DNA of 64,000 nt from an uncultured Sunxiuqinia sp. (GCF_963678245.1 NZ_OY782770.1:248001-312000), one strand, 5' to 3'; shown: positions 8,975 through 18,117, numbered from the stretch's first letter. Notes: a model not told the origin generated them from the letters alone. Translations and numbers: made by a program.

Positions 8975-9739
8975 CTAAATCCCAAATAATTCAGTCGCAT
9001 TAGCTGAAGTTACTTTAGCTACTTCATTAACTGAGATATCATGAAGTTCGGCAATTTTCCGTGCGATATGAATCAGATAAGAACTTTCATTGCGTTTACC
9101 TCGAAGTGGGACAGGCGTCAGGTAAGGTGCATCAGTTTCAAGGATTAGATGCTTGGGATCAATCTGCCCGATAACCTGATCCAGCCCACTATTTTTAAAG
9201 GTGACAATTCCTCCCACACCTATCTTAAATCCTTGCTCAATAACTTTTTTTGCTTGCTCAGTTGTTCCTGTAAAACTATGGAATACACCATTTAAATCGT
9301 TATTATTTTCCTGCTCTACAATGGCAAAGACTTCATCAAAAGACTCCCGAACATGCAACACAGCCGGCAACTTATATTCTTTAGCCAACTTCAGTTGTTG
9401 CCTAAAAGCAATCGACTGTTCCTCTAAATAAGTAGTTTCCCAATATAAATCAATTCCAATTTCCCCAATTCCATAGAAGGGTCTTCTTTTCAACCAAAAT
9501 TTCACGAGTTCAAGTTCTTCCTGATAATCTTCGCTGACAGAAGTAGGATGTAAGCCCATCATCGGATAACAAATTTGAGGATACTGATCAGCCAGATCCA
9601 ACATCTTCTTTATCGAGGAACTGTCTATATTGGGTAGCATTATTTTCCGAACATCATTGTCATAAGCCCTTGTTATTACTTCGTCAATGTCGTCTTTATA
9701 ATCTTCGGAATAAATATGAGAATGTGTATCAATAAGCAT
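8975..9739 (-). CDS. tatD: TatD-family metal-dependent DNase
   Basis: A TatD-type hydrolase of 254 residues, probably a 3'-5' DNase or general phosphohydrolase of the amidohydrolase fold. Metal ligands are visible in IDTHSHI near the N-terminus, GIGEIGID (Glu), LHVRES, VFHSFTG and LETDAPYLTPVP (Asp). Start chosen at MLIDTHSH, the usual family N-terminus; an ATG at 9754 would add MQILE. It ends 47 bases before ansA begins on the same strand, so co-transcription is possible, although ansA has its own -7 box. Confidence 0.9.
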   Translation of the reverse strand: MLIDTHSHIYSEDYKDDIDEVITRAYDNDVRKIMLPNIDSSSIKKMLDLADQYPQICYPMMGLHPTSVSEDYQEELELVKFWLKRRPFYGIGEIGIDLYWETTYLEEQSIAFRQQLKLAKEYKLPAVLHVRESFDEVFAIVEQENNNDLNGVFHSFTGTTEQAKKVIEQGFKIGVGGIVTFKNSGLDQVIGQIDPKHLILETDAPYLTPVPLRGKRNESSYLIHIARKIAELHDISVNEVAKVTSANATELFGI

Positions 9740-9853
9740 TTCAAGAATTTGCATCAAAGAAAACCAATTTGCCTTAGTTATCCTTAATCTGAATATTATC
9801 TAATTGATAAGTTCCTCAGAAATTTACTTCGTTCCGGCATAAATCCTCACTGA

Positions 9854-11188
9854 TTAAACAACCCCCTGTGCCAACATCGCATCTGCAACTTTCACAAAAC
9901 CGCCGACATTGGCTCCTTTCACATAATTGATTTTATCACCTTCTCTACCATAACGCACACAGGTGTCGTGAATCTCACGCATTATAATGTGTAAACGTCC
10001 GTCGACTTCTTCTCGTGTCCAATTTAATCGCTGACTGTTTTGGGTCATCTCCAAGCCAGATACTGCAACACCTCCGGCATTCACAGCCTTACCCGGGGCA
10101 TAACTAATTGTTTTAATCAAATACTCAGCGGCATCAGCAGTACATCCCATATTGGAAGCTTCGGCCAATAAAAAGCAGCCGTTTTTAACCAACAACTGAG
10201 CATCTTCCAAATTCACCTCATTTTCGGTAGCACATGGAATAGCGATATCAACCTTTTGCTCCCAAGGTTTTCTATCGGGGTAAAACTTGGCACCAAACTC
10301 TTCAGCGTATGGTTCAACAATATCATTATTCGTTGCTCGTAACTCCAGTAAATAATCGATCTTTTCGCCATGAATACCATCAGCGTCATAAATGTAACCA
10401 TCAGGCCCGGAGATGGTAACTACCTTCCCTCCAAGCTCAGTAATTTTAGTGATCGCCCCCCAGGCAACGTTACCAAATCCAGAGACGGAAAAAGTTTGTC
10501 CGGCAATGTCTTTACCCAAAAGAGAGAGCATGTGATGCACAAAATACACGGCTCCAAAACCGGTGGCCTCAGGACGGATCAAACTCCCCCCCCACGCGAG
10601 TCCTTTGCCTGTTAGCACGCCTGTAAACTCATTTCGAATTCGTTTGTACTGCCCAAACAGGTACCCAATTTCCCGTCCACCGACTCCAATATCACCGGCA
10701 GGAACATCGGTATGAGGTCCAATATGCCTTTGCAATTCGGTCATAAAACTTTGACAAAAACGCATAATCTCATTATCCGACTTTCCTTTGGGGCTAAAAT
10801 CTGAACCACCTTTTCCTCCGCCCATGGGCAAGCTTGTAAGACTATTTTTAAAAGTCTGTTCAAAACCCAAAAATTTCAAAATTGATAGAGTTACTGTAGG
10901 GTGAAAACGTAATCCGCCTTTGTACGGACCCAAAGCAGAATTGAATTCGACACGGTATCCTCTGTTAATTTGAACCTCTCCTAAATCGTCAACCCAAGGA
11001 ACGCGAAACATAATTACCCGCTCAGGTTCAGTCATACGTTCCAATATTTTTGCCTTCTTATATCGAGGATTTTGTTGATAGACATCCCAAATGCTTTCTA
11101 CCACTTCTTGAACCGCTTGATGAAATTCCTTTTCACCAGCTGTTTTCGTTTTTAATGCCGTCAAAAATTCATTAATATCCGCTTTCAT
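9854..11188 (-). CDS. gdhA: NADP-type glutamate dehydrogenase
   Basis: Full-length 444-residue hexameric glutamate dehydrogenase, interconverting 2-oxoglutarate plus ammonia and glutamate. Key residues are present: K90 in GPYKGG, K114 in FKNSL, K126 in GGGKGG and D166 in DVPAGDIGVGGRE. The Rossmann part has VSGFGNVAWG. The fold and length fit the small NADP-dependent type used for ammonia assimilation, though cofactor choice is not proven by sequence alone. A second, broken gdh copy lies immediately upstream on the same strand. Confidence 0.94.
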   Translation of the reverse strand: MKADINEFLTALKTKTAGEKEFHQAVQEVVESIWDVYQQNPRYKKAKILERMTEPERVIMFRVPWVDDLGEVQINRGYRVEFNSALGPYKGGLRFHPTVTLSILKFLGFEQTFKNSLTSLPMGGGKGGSDFSPKGKSDNEIMRFCQSFMTELQRHIGPHTDVPAGDIGVGGREIGYLFGQYKRIRNEFTGVLTGKGLAWGGSLIRPEATGFGAVYFVHHMLSLLGKDIAGQTFSVSGFGNVAWGAITKITELGGKVVTISGPDGYIYDADGIHGEKIDYLLELRATNNDIVEPYAEEFGAKFYPDRKPWEQKVDIAIPCATENEVNLEDAQLLVKNGCFLLAEASNMGCTADAAEYLIKTISYAPGKAVNAGGVAVSGLEMTQNSQRLNWTREEVDGRLHIIMREIHDTCVRYGREGDKINYVKGANVGGFVKVADAMLAQGVV

Positions 11189-11423
11189 CTTATTATTTTT
11201 TCAGAATAAAACTGCCAATTACCTTAACAAAGGAAACGACGAAATTAGCCTTAAAAACTGATTTTAGCCCAAGTCTTAATAACAATAGTGATGTTTTAGA
11301 ACAGCAACTAACATCAAGGTTCAGCCACAGAAACAGATAACTGACTGAGCCATAAGATGACGATACATTTTATAAAAAACACATATTCTGCAAACGTGTA
11401 ATACCCCCCCCGGGTACATTTTA

Positions 11424-12356
11424 TTATAAATATCCATGAGCCATCATAACTTTGGCTACTTTCACAAAACCAGCTACATTTGCTCCGTCAACATAATTCA
11501 TCCATCCATTGTCATGTTTCCCATAGTTTACGCACATTTCATGTATGTTTTTCATGATTATATGTAGCCGACCGTCAACTTCTTCCTAGGTCCAGTTTAT
11601 GCGCATGCTGTTTTGGCTCATTTCTAATCCAGAAACAGCAACACCTCCAGCATTTGCAGCCTTACCGGGCGCATACAAAATCCGTCCTTTATGAAACTCA
11701 TGAACAGCCTCGAGAGTGCTCGGCATATTTGCCCCTTCTGATATAACTTCACATCCATTTTTAAGAAGTATCACTGCTTCTCCCTGATTAATTTCATTCT
11801 CGGTTGCGCAAGACAGAGCAACGTCACATTTTACCGACCAGGGGCGCTCATTTGCTTTGTACGTACAACTATATTTTTCAGCATATTCTTTTATTCTGCC
11901 CCGACTGATGTTTTTAAGCTCCATCACATAATCTAATTTTTCGCGATCAATTCCATCCGGATCATGTATAAATCCGCTCGAATCGGACATGGTAACAACC
12001 TTGCCTCCAAAATGGATTACCTTCTCAGCAGCAAACTGGGGCACATTTCCAGAACCCGAAATGCAAACAACTTTTCCATCAAACGGTTCTCCCTTTCGCT
12101 TCATCATTTCTTCAGCAAAATAAACCGCCCCATAACCAGTCGCTTCGGGACGAATCAAACTCCCTCCCCACTCCAGTCCTTTTCCGGTTAAAACCCCAGT
12201 AAATTCATTTCGTATTCGTTTATACTGACCAAACAAAAAGGGAGCAATGAATTCAACCACCTCATTCACTGCCTGATGAAATTCTTTCTGAAAAGGATCT
12301 CTGGCTTTCACATAATCCATAAACGAATGAATGAACTTACTCGTTGATTTTTCCAT
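11424..12356 (-). pseudogene. Broken second glutamate dehydrogenase gene
   Basis: A degenerate paralogue of the neighbouring gdhA. The frame starts MEKSTSKFIHSF, matches the first ~35 residues of GdhA, then jumps from VEFIAPF straight to LFGQYKR. In the intact protein that point is residue 177, so about 136 codons are missing in frame, including all three catalytic lysines and the catalytic Asp. The coenzyme domain follows well conserved (CISGSGNVPQFA instead of SGFGNVAWG). An amber TAG at 11586-11588 replaces the Arg after NWT, yet the frame behind it still encodes a recognisable tail ending MMAHGYL at 11427, with TAA at 11424. Two lesions and lost catalytic residues argue against an active enzyme. 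Confidence 0.9.
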
Positions 12357-12620
12357 AGTAAATAAATTTTATTTTAATCTATAAGTTCGCAAACCAACAT
12401 GAAACTTACAAGCTGTTATTGAGCAGTGTAAAAAAAAGACGTCAGCAACTATCAATCAACAAACTCGATGTATTTTATATTAATATGAGAAGAGATTCAT
12501 TTTCGCATCCATTCGAATCGAAATATTTCTAATCGCCAATTACACCGAAGCCATTCTACTAGAACTGACAAAAACTGATTTCTGATTTAACAGAATCAAA
12601 AAAAAACCTATTCATGCGTG

Positions 12621-12667
12621 GAAAAGTGCAATTCATCATTCGAAAAGTGGCATCCATCAAAAAGTAG
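12621..12667 (+). repeat. Direct repeats upstream of the CPBP gene
   Basis: GAAAAGTGCAATTCATCA (12621-12638) is repeated as GAAAAGTGGCATCCATCA (12642-12659), starting 21 bases apart, that is two helical turns. A weaker AAAAGTAG follows at 12660-12667. They lie about 40-80 bases upstream of the -7 box, which suits an activator binding site. Confidence 0.55.
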
Positions 12668-12699
12668 TGAAAAAGATATGAAGTAATCTCACATCACTG

Positions 12700-12707
12700 T
12701 AACTTTG
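12700..12707 (+). promoter_or_regulatory. Bacteroidota -7 box for the CPBP gene
   Basis: TAACTTTG matches TAnnTTTG and lies 30 bases before the ATG at 12737. The expected transcript start near 12714 argues against the earlier TTG start at 12710. Confidence 0.55.
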
Positions 12708-12736
12708 CGTTGTTACGATTAACTAGCACAAGCAAC

Positions 12737-13540
12737 ATGCCCAGAAAATTGACACTGAAGAATTTCACAATAGGTAAGCTCATTTTAATTACCCTATTTT
12801 TTTACCTTCCGATATTAACTACCCAACTTATTTTTAAACAAGCAGGCCCCAGTAACAACATATTTATCGTCTTATACCTTTCTCTTTCTACAATACTCGT
12901 GAACGTGCTCCTGATCAGCTACGCCGTTAAACGAAAAAACTTTGAAAGCTTTATGATTCAAAATGATTTAAAACAGCTGCGTTTATCTTTTCTTCCAGTT
13001 GCTTTTGTTAGTACGCTGGCATTATTTTTTGTCGTTGACCCACTAGACCAAATCCTTCCCTCTTCTAAAATTCATTTAAACTACCTGGAAGAGCTAATGC
13101 GATTAAAAACCTACTCCTTTATAGTGATTGTTGTGATTGTCCCAATTTTAGAAGAAATCCTTTTTCGTGGTATTATTCTGAGAGACTTACTCCATAAGTT
13201 CAGCCCATTTCGGGCAATTGCGATTTCGGCACTTCTCTTTGCTGCAATTCATTTTAATCTGGCGCAACTAGTCACGGGGTTTATTGGAGGTTTATTTTTA
13301 GGCTATCTTTTCTGGCAAACCAAATCTATACTAACATGCATCTCGGCTCACATGGTGTACAATGCTTTTTCATTCTTTTCGTACCACTTTTTAAGAACTA
13401 ATTTTAGTATCGAATCAGCAATTGACAACACACCAATATACCTCATTTTATATTTAGCAGCAGCGTTAACTTTGGCTTTTAGCATTTTATTCATCTACAA
13501 AACAAACTATACCAAACATATCAACTCAACGAATCTTTAA
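12737..13540 (+). CDS. CPBP-family intramembrane metalloprotease-like protein
   Basis: A 267-residue polytopic membrane protein with the CPBP (CaaX protease / bacteriocin-processing, Abi) domain. The glutamate motif LEEILFRG gives E139, E140 and R144; the second motif is H172-x-N174 and the third H205-x3-N209. About seven membrane segments are predicted. The family includes prenyl-protein CaaX proteases and bacteriocin-immunity proteins; the target here is unknown. It stands alone on the plus strand behind its own promoter and a pair of direct repeats, hinting at specific regulation. Confidence 0.85.
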   Translation: MPRKLTLKNFTIGKLILITLFFYLPILTTQLIFKQAGPSNNIFIVLYLSLSTILVNVLLISYAVKRKNFESFMIQNDLKQLRLSFLPVAFVSTLALFFVVDPLDQILPSSKIHLNYLEELMRLKTYSFIVIVVIVPILEEILFRGIILRDLLHKFSPFRAIAISALLFAAIHFNLAQLVTGFIGGLFLGYLFWQTKSILTCISAHMVYNAFSFFSYHFLRTNFSIESAIDNTPIYLILYLAAALTLAFSILFIYKTNYTKHINSTNL

Positions 13541-13574
13541 ACTTGGACAAAAAGTAATAGATCGCTAAAAATTG

Positions 13575-13582
13575 TATTTTTG
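13575..13582 (+). promoter_or_regulatory. Bacteroidota -7 box for the cyclophilin gene
   Basis: TATTTTTG matches TAnnTTTG, 19 bases before the ATG at 13601. No well-spaced -33 element was seen. Confidence 0.5.
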
Positions 13583-13600
13583 AAACTCATAAAAACATAA

Positions 13601-14044
13601 ATGAAAATGAAACAAGCAGAAATTCATACCGAGAAAGGTATCATGAAAGTCCACTTTTATGAAGATGATGCACCTTTAACAGTTGCTAATTTCATCAAAC
13701 TATTGAAAGAAGGCTTTTACGACGGAGTAACTTTCCACCGGGTAATTCCAAATTTTGTTGTTCAGGGAGGTTGCCCAGATGGAACTGGTGCAGGAGGCCC
13801 CGGATATACAATCAAATGTGAATTGGATGGCGACAATCAATATCACGATCGTGGCGTATTATCGATGGCCCATGCAGGAAGAGACACCGGAGGTTCCCAG
13901 TTTTTTATTTGTCACAGCCGACAAAATACGGCTCATCTTGACCGAAAGCACACGTGCTTCGGAAAAGTTTATGAGGGATTGGAAGTGATTGATAATATTC
14001 GTCAGGGAGATGAAATTGAAAAAATAGTAATCATCGAGGAATAA
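13601..14044 (+). CDS. Cyclophilin-type peptidyl-prolyl cis-trans isomerase
   Basis: A 147-residue single-domain cyclophilin that catalyses proline isomerisation during folding. The active-site stretch is [13 protein letters not shown], with the catalytic Arg, followed by GGSQFFIC. No signal peptide is seen, so it is likely cytoplasmic. The first codons read MKMKQAEI, and translation could also begin at the second Met. Similar to PpiB. Confidence 0.92.
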   Translation: MKMKQAEIHTEKGIMKVHFYEDDAPLTVANFIKLLKEGFYDGVTFHRVIPNFVVQGGCPDGTGAGGPGYTIKCELDGDNQYHDRGVLSMAHAGRDTGGSQFFICHSRQNTAHLDRKHTCFGKVYEGLEVIDNIRQGDEIEKIVIIEE

Positions 14045-14052
14045 TACATCGT

Positions 14053-14085
14053 AGGATTGGGTGATCAAACTCATCCGATCCTTTA
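14053..14085 (+). terminator. Probable terminator after the cyclophilin gene
   Basis: Imperfect stem 14053-14064 with 14071-14082 (AGGATTGGGTGA and TCATCCGATCCT), followed by only three T. A weak intrinsic terminator. Confidence 0.4.
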
Positions 14086-14102
14086 TCAAATAGCAACATC
14101 TT

Positions 14103-14378
14103 ATGTCTGGAGGAGGAGCCATTGCTGCCATGGTGCAGTCAATAAAAAGTAATCGTAATCTTTTAAAAGAAAAAAGTCATGCATTCAAAAATAGAATTGT
14201 TAATGACTCTCCATACAAACACAATAAATTAAGCTTCAAAAAGGCAACTAACGAGGAACTTCAGGAATTTCGGCAAAAACTATTGAAGCAGAAAAAGTTT
14301 GAACAGAAAATTCGAATAACCATTTACCTGATTCTACTTCTTATTCTATCCCTCTCCCTTTATTATATCTCAATATAA
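14103..14378 (+). CDS. Small conserved hypothetical membrane protein
   Basis: A 91-residue protein with a Gly-rich N-terminus (MSGGGAIAAMVQSIKSNR), a basic central part and one C-terminal hydrophobic segment (about residues 71-91). It resembles short proteins seen elsewhere in Bacteroidota beginning MSGxG and containing many Lys/Arg, but no domain or function is recognised. The C-terminal position of the only membrane segment suggests a tail-anchored protein with its basic part in the cytoplasm. Confidence 0.6.
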   Translation: MSGGGAIAAMVQSIKSNRNLLKEKSHAFKNRIVNDSPYKHNKLSFKKATNEELQEFRQKLLKQKKFEQKIRITIYLILLLILSLSLYYISI

Positions 14379-14397
14379 ACAACAACACTCCCGTAGT

Positions 14398-15165
14398 TTA
14401 TATTCCACTTTTCGCTATAAACTTCTCTGCAGCAATAAGGTCTTCGGGTATATCAATCCCGATACTTTCAAAGCTGGTTTTTGCTACTTTAATCCGGTAT
14501 CCATTTTCCAGCCAACGCAATTGCTCCAAAGATTCCGCCAGTTCCAATCGCGAAGGCAATAATAAAGTAATCTGTTCCAACACCTCTTTCCGGTAAGCAT
14601 ACATCCCAAGATGACTAAAAAAATCATGACGGGTTAACCATTTTTCCTTTTCTTCACCTCGAATATGAGGAATTGCCTCACGGCTAAACAACAAAGCATT
14701 TTGATTCCGATCCATCACCACCTTGGGACGATTCGTATTAAACAATACTTCGTCACTTTCAATCTGCTTAACCAAGGTTGCAATATCAGTTTCTGAGTCA
14801 TCAAAACATGATTTGAGCGCATTTAATTGTTCTTGGCGCACGAATGGCTCGTCCCCCTGAATATTAATAACCACATCAAACTGAATTTCGGCTGACAAAA
14901 GTGCAGCCGCTTCAGCACACCGATCGGTTCCACTCTGGTGATCATCGCGGGTCATCAAATACTTCCCTCCAAATCCGGCAACTGCTTTTGCAATTCGCTC
15001 ATCATCGGTAGCAACCCAAACATTATCTATCGCATTTTCAGCATTTTCATAAACATGCTGAATGATCAGCTTGTCGCCCAGCTTCATCAATGGTTTACCG
15101 GGAAACCGGGTTGAAGCGTATCGCGCAGGTATAATTCCAATAAACTTAGGTTTGGTTGACTCCAT
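14398..15165 (-). CDS. kdsB: 3-deoxy-manno-octulosonate cytidylyltransferase
   Basis: KdsB activates Kdo with CTP to CMP-Kdo for lipid A-core synthesis. The 255-residue protein has the N-terminal nucleotide motif IIPARYASTRFPGKPL, an acidic INIQGDEPFV metal site and the C-terminal ESLEQLRWLENG, all typical. It is convergent with the 91-residue membrane protein gene and divergent from the sigma-54 activator. lpxB, another lipid A gene, is elsewhere in the window. No exact -7 box was seen before it. Confidence 0.95.
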   Translation of the reverse strand: MESTKPKFIGIIPARYASTRFPGKPLMKLGDKLIIQHVYENAENAIDNVWVATDDERIAKAVAGFGGKYLMTRDDHQSGTDRCAEAAALLSAEIQFDVVINIQGDEPFVRQEQLNALKSCFDDSETDIATLVKQIESDEVLFNTNRPKVVMDRNQNALLFSREAIPHIRGEEKEKWLTRHDFFSHLGMYAYRKEVLEQITLLLPSRLELAESLEQLRWLENGYRIKVAKTSFESIGIDIPEDLIAAEKFIAKSGI

Positions 15166-15300
15166 TATTAAATCACATTTTTCTTTTTAGTAATGACTCC
15201 CAGATTCAAGAAAAAAACTAAAAATTGTTAAAAAACTCTTTATATACCGACTCTAAAACATTCTTAACCGATAAAACAAAGGCTTTAATAGTTAAAATTG

Positions 15301-15308
15301 TAACTTTG
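15301..15308 (+). promoter_or_regulatory. Bacteroidota -7 box for the sigma-54 activator operon
   Basis: TAACTTTG matches TAnnTTTG, 26 bases before the ATG at 15335. The -33 region is poor (TTTA at 15283-15286). Confidence 0.5.
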
Positions 15309-15334
15309 TCAGTCGAAAATTCAGTGTCAAAAAT

Positions 15335-16567
15335 ATGGATGTTCAGGAAATAAAACAACGCTTTGGAATAATTGGTAATGCAGAAGTACTTAATCGTGCT
15401 ATAGAAGTAGCTGTACAGGTAGCTCCTACTGATTTATCAGTTTTAATTACAGGAGAAAGCGGAACAGGAAAAGAAGCATTCCCACAAATTATACATCAGT
15501 TTTCTTCCCGCAAACATGGGAAATATATTGCTGTAAACTGCGGAGCCATTCCGGAAGGAACCATCGATTCCGAGTTATTTGGTCACGAGAAAGGATCTTT
15601 TACCGGAGCGATGTCCGACCGCAAAGGTTATTTTGAAGAAGCCGACAATGGAACCATCTTTTTAGATGAAATTGGAGAACTTCCGCTATCAACACAAGTT
15701 CGTTTGCTTCGAGTACTCGAAGCCGGAGAATTTATGAAAGTAGGATCTTCAAAAGTCCTGAAAACCAATGTGCGAGTTGTTGCTGCAACAAATGTTGACA
15801 TACCTGTCGCCATTCAGGAAGGAAAATTTCGCGAGGATTTGTATTATAGACTAAATACGGTTCCCATCCGCATACTTCCTCTTCGCGATCGAAAAGAGGA
15901 CATCTTCCTGTTATTCAGGAAATTTGCTATGGATTTTGCTGAAAAATACCGAATGCCCCCTGTTCGTTTAGACGAAGAAGCTCAGAATGTATTGATCAAT
16001 TTTGACTGGCCGGGCAATGTTCGTCAATTGAAAAACATTACCGAGCAAATTTCAATTATTGAGCAAAACCGGATGATTGATGGAAATGCGATGCGTGCCT
16101 ACCTGCCGGTTGAAGCCAGCAAGCTACCTGCACTGTACAACGGCATTGATCAAAAAACATTTGCCAACGAACGGGAAATTCTGTACCAGGTTTTATTTGA
16201 TATGAAACGAGATGTTAACGACCTAAAAAAATTGGTGCATGACTTAATGGTAGATGGAGCTGACCGACCTGAATTTCACTCGGACAATGCGCAAATCATT
16301 CGTAAAATTTATCAGCAAGAAGAAGGTCCCACGGCTCCTGAGCCTCACAGTCACCCTCCGACACATTACAATGAGCCCATCAACCGGGAAGATATTCAGG
16401 ACACTGAAGAGTTTGTTGAAGAATCATTATCATTAGAAGATAAAGAGATTGAGTTGATCAAAAAAGCATTGAACAAACACAAAGGCAAACGGAAATATGC
16501 CGCCCAGGAGTTGGGAATTTCAGAACGCACCCTTTATCGAAAAATTAAGGAATATGACATTAACTAA
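15335..16567 (+). CDS. Sigma-54-dependent transcriptional activator, Fis family, no receiver domain
   Basis: A 410-residue bacterial enhancer-binding protein. The AAA+ core starts almost at the N-terminus: Walker A GESGTGKE (40-47), the sigma-54 contact loop GSFTGA (87-92, a common variant of GAFTGA) and Walker B FLDEIGEL (109-116). An acidic, His- and Pro-containing linker follows, then a C-terminal Fis-type helix-turn-helix (KRKYAAQELGISERTLYRKI). With no receiver, GAF or PAS domain its activity is probably set by abundance or a partner. It overlaps the next gene by 14 bases and heads a conserved-looking run with lptE-like, secG and groESL genes. Confidence 0.92.
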   Translation: MDVQEIKQRFGIIGNAEVLNRAIEVAVQVAPTDLSVLITGESGTGKEAFPQIIHQFSSRKHGKYIAVNCGAIPEGTIDSELFGHEKGSFTGAMSDRKGYFEEADNGTIFLDEIGELPLSTQVRLLRVLEAGEFMKVGSSKVLKTNVRVVAATNVDIPVAIQEGKFREDLYYRLNTVPIRILPLRDRKEDIFLLFRKFAMDFAEKYRMPPVRLDEEAQNVLINFDWPGNVRQLKNITEQISIIEQNRMIDGNAMRAYLPVEASKLPALYNGIDQKTFANEREILYQVLFDMKRDVNDLKKLVHDLMVDGADRPEFHSDNAQIIRKIYQQEEGPTAPEPHSHPPTHYNEPINREDIQDTEEFVEESLSLEDKEIELIKKALNKHKGKRKYAAQELGISERTLYRKIKEYDIN

Positions 16568-17084
16568 TCGATTCAAGAGTCTAATACTTATTGCATTATT
16601 TGTGTTAGCCGGAGGTGGTCTGTTTCAAAACTGTAAAGTATCCTACTCATTTACAGGAGCCTCGATTGCGCCCGATGTAAAAACCTTTACCGTCTATTAT
16701 TTCCCCAACAGGGCGCGGTTAATCAATCCAAATTTGAGCCAGCAAATGACTGAAGCCTTGCAGGATAAGTTATTGCGCCAAACATCGTTAGATCAAGTTC
16801 AAGAAAAAGGCGATCTGGAGTTTGAAGGACAAATAACAGGCTACGACACACGCCCGATGAATATTTCGGAAGGCGATTTGGCAGCTGAAACACGACTAAC
16901 AGTAACTATAAAAGTAAAATACACCAACAACAAAAGCCCTGATGACAACTGGGAAAAAACATTCTCGGCCTATGAAGATTTTAATAGCAATCAAATTCTA
17001 AGTTCAGTTGAAGACGAGCTAATTGTTGATATTTTGGATAAATTAACCGAAGATATTTTTAATGCTTCTATCGCGAATTGGTGA
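16554..17084 (+). CDS. lptE: LptE-like LPS-assembly lipoprotein
   Basis: A 176-residue protein with an N-terminal hydrophobic segment ending LFQNC (C27), a possible but atypical lipobox, and a body resembling Bacteroidota LptE-family proteins (YSFTGASI near the mature N-terminus, then FPNRARLINPNL). LptE is the outer membrane lipoprotein that plugs LptD in lipopolysaccharide export. Start taken at the ATG at 16554, overlapping the activator gene. Its stop TGA overlaps the start of the next gene, so the two are translationally coupled. Assignment rests on length, topology and neighbours. Confidence 0.75.
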   Translation: MTLTNRFKSLILIALFVLAGGGLFQNCKVSYSFTGASIAPDVKTFTVYYFPNRARLINPNLSQQMTEALQDKLLRQTSLDQVQEKGDLEFEGQITGYDTRPMNISEGDLAAETRLTVTIKVKYTNNKSPDDNWEKTFSAYEDFNSNQILSSVEDELIVDILDKLTEDIFNASIANW

Positions 17085-17686
17085 TGCAAAAAAACGTTTT
17101 CTATAATTACCTGAAACATCCTGAAACACTCAATCAGGAGAGCTTAACCGAATTAAAAACCTTGGTTATAAATTATCCTACTTTTCAGTCGGCATGGATG
17201 TTACTCTTAAAAAATCTAAAAATACTGGATCATCCTGATTTTGAACAATACCTTAAGCAAGGAGCCATTCATGTAGCAGACAGGCGAATACTTTATCACT
17301 TTATCCATCACGAAATCACTGAAAATGAGGAACAATCGCCCACCGAAACTCAAGTTGATCCATTAACCTTGGAATATATGACTCCCGGAGTTTATCGACT
17401 ACAAGAACCAACCGAGCAAAAAGAGGAGTCGCTCGTTGATCTGATTCGTTCTATTCGTAAAAAGGAAGTGACAAAAGAATTAGAGGAGGTGGACCAGCCT
17501 GTTGAAGAAAAAGAAGAAGAAAAATCGGACAATTCTTTTGTTACTGAAACACTTGCTAAAATTTACTGGCAACAAAAACATTACCAAAAAGCAATTCAAG
17601 CTTATGAAAATTTAAGTTTGAAATATCCGGAAAAAAGTACTTACTTTGCCGGGCAGATTGAGAAAATAAAAAAATTAACGAATTAA
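17084..17686 (+). CDS. TPR-like hypothetical protein
   Basis: A 200-residue soluble protein. The N-terminal half is helical with no known motif. The centre is highly acidic (Glu-rich, about residues 105-150), and the C-terminus has a tetratricopeptide-like unit (TLAKIYWQQKHYQKAIQAYENLSLKYPEK). The ATG overlaps the stop of the lptE-like gene (TGATG), and secG follows after 13 bases. Such proteins often sit between lptE and secG in Bacteroidota, but no function can be given. Confidence 0.75.
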   Translation: MQKNVFYNYLKHPETLNQESLTELKTLVINYPTFQSAWMLLLKNLKILDHPDFEQYLKQGAIHVADRRILYHFIHHEITENEEQSPTETQVDPLTLEYMTPGVYRLQEPTEQKEESLVDLIRSIRKKEVTKELEEVDQPVEEKEEEKSDNSFVTETLAKIYWQQKHYQKAIQAYENLSLKYPEKSTYFAGQIEKIKKLTN

Positions 17687-17699
17687 ATAAAAGCACACC

Positions 17700-18059
17700 A
17701 TGTACACGCTAATTACTGTTTTAATTTTCATCACTTGTGTTCTTTTGATCCTGATTGTACTGGTTCAAAATTCAAAAGGTGGTGGTCTCGCCAGCAACTT
17801 CCAATCATCAAACCAAATTATGGGTGTTCGTAAAACAACCGATTTTTTGGAAAAAGCAACCTGGGCTCTCGCTGGAGCTTTATTGTTCTTTTCTGTTTTA
17901 GGAAGTGCTTTTATTCCACGAACAGCTGAAGAAGTAAATCAATCGGCTATTCAGGAACAAATTGAAAATGCAGTTGATCCTAACGCTGTTCCTAACTTCC
18001 CTACAACGGTACCAGATCAAGATCAACCAACAGAAGAAACACCTGCTCCTACTGAATAA
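17700..18059 (+). CDS. secG: Preprotein translocase subunit SecG
   Basis: SecG assists the SecYEG channel in protein export. This 119-residue form has two membrane segments (about 1-22 and 54-73) separated by the conserved loop VLVQNSKGGGLASNF, plus a Pro/Glu/Thr-rich C-terminal tail of about 45 residues that is longer than in E. coli. It is the last gene of its operon, followed by a strong terminator. secY lies far away in the ribosomal operon. Confidence 0.93.
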   Translation: MYTLITVLIFITCVLLILIVLVQNSKGGGLASNFQSSNQIMGVRKTTDFLEKATWALAGALLFFSVLGSAFIPRTAEEVNQSAIQEQIENAVDPNAVPNFPTTVPDQDQPTEETPAPTE

Positions 18060-18087
18060 AATAAAACGCAGAAAAAATGATATTTAA

Positions 18088-18117
18088 AAGCCACTCAAAT
18101 GTTGAGTGGCTTTTTTT
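18088..18117 (+). terminator. Rho-independent terminator after secG
   Basis: GCCACTCAA (18090-18098), loop ATG, TTGAGTGGC (18102-18110), then seven T. A perfect 9-bp stem, separating the secG operon from groESL. Confidence 0.92.

Larger units (their letters stand above)
12357..12736. other. Intergenic region between gdh pseudogene and CPBP gene
   Basis: 380 bases without a convincing gene. The left part would hold the promoter of the broken gdh copy; no exact -7 box was seen there. The right part has two imperfect 18-bp repeats and a -7 box, listed separately. AT-rich, with several A-tracts. Confidence 0.7.
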
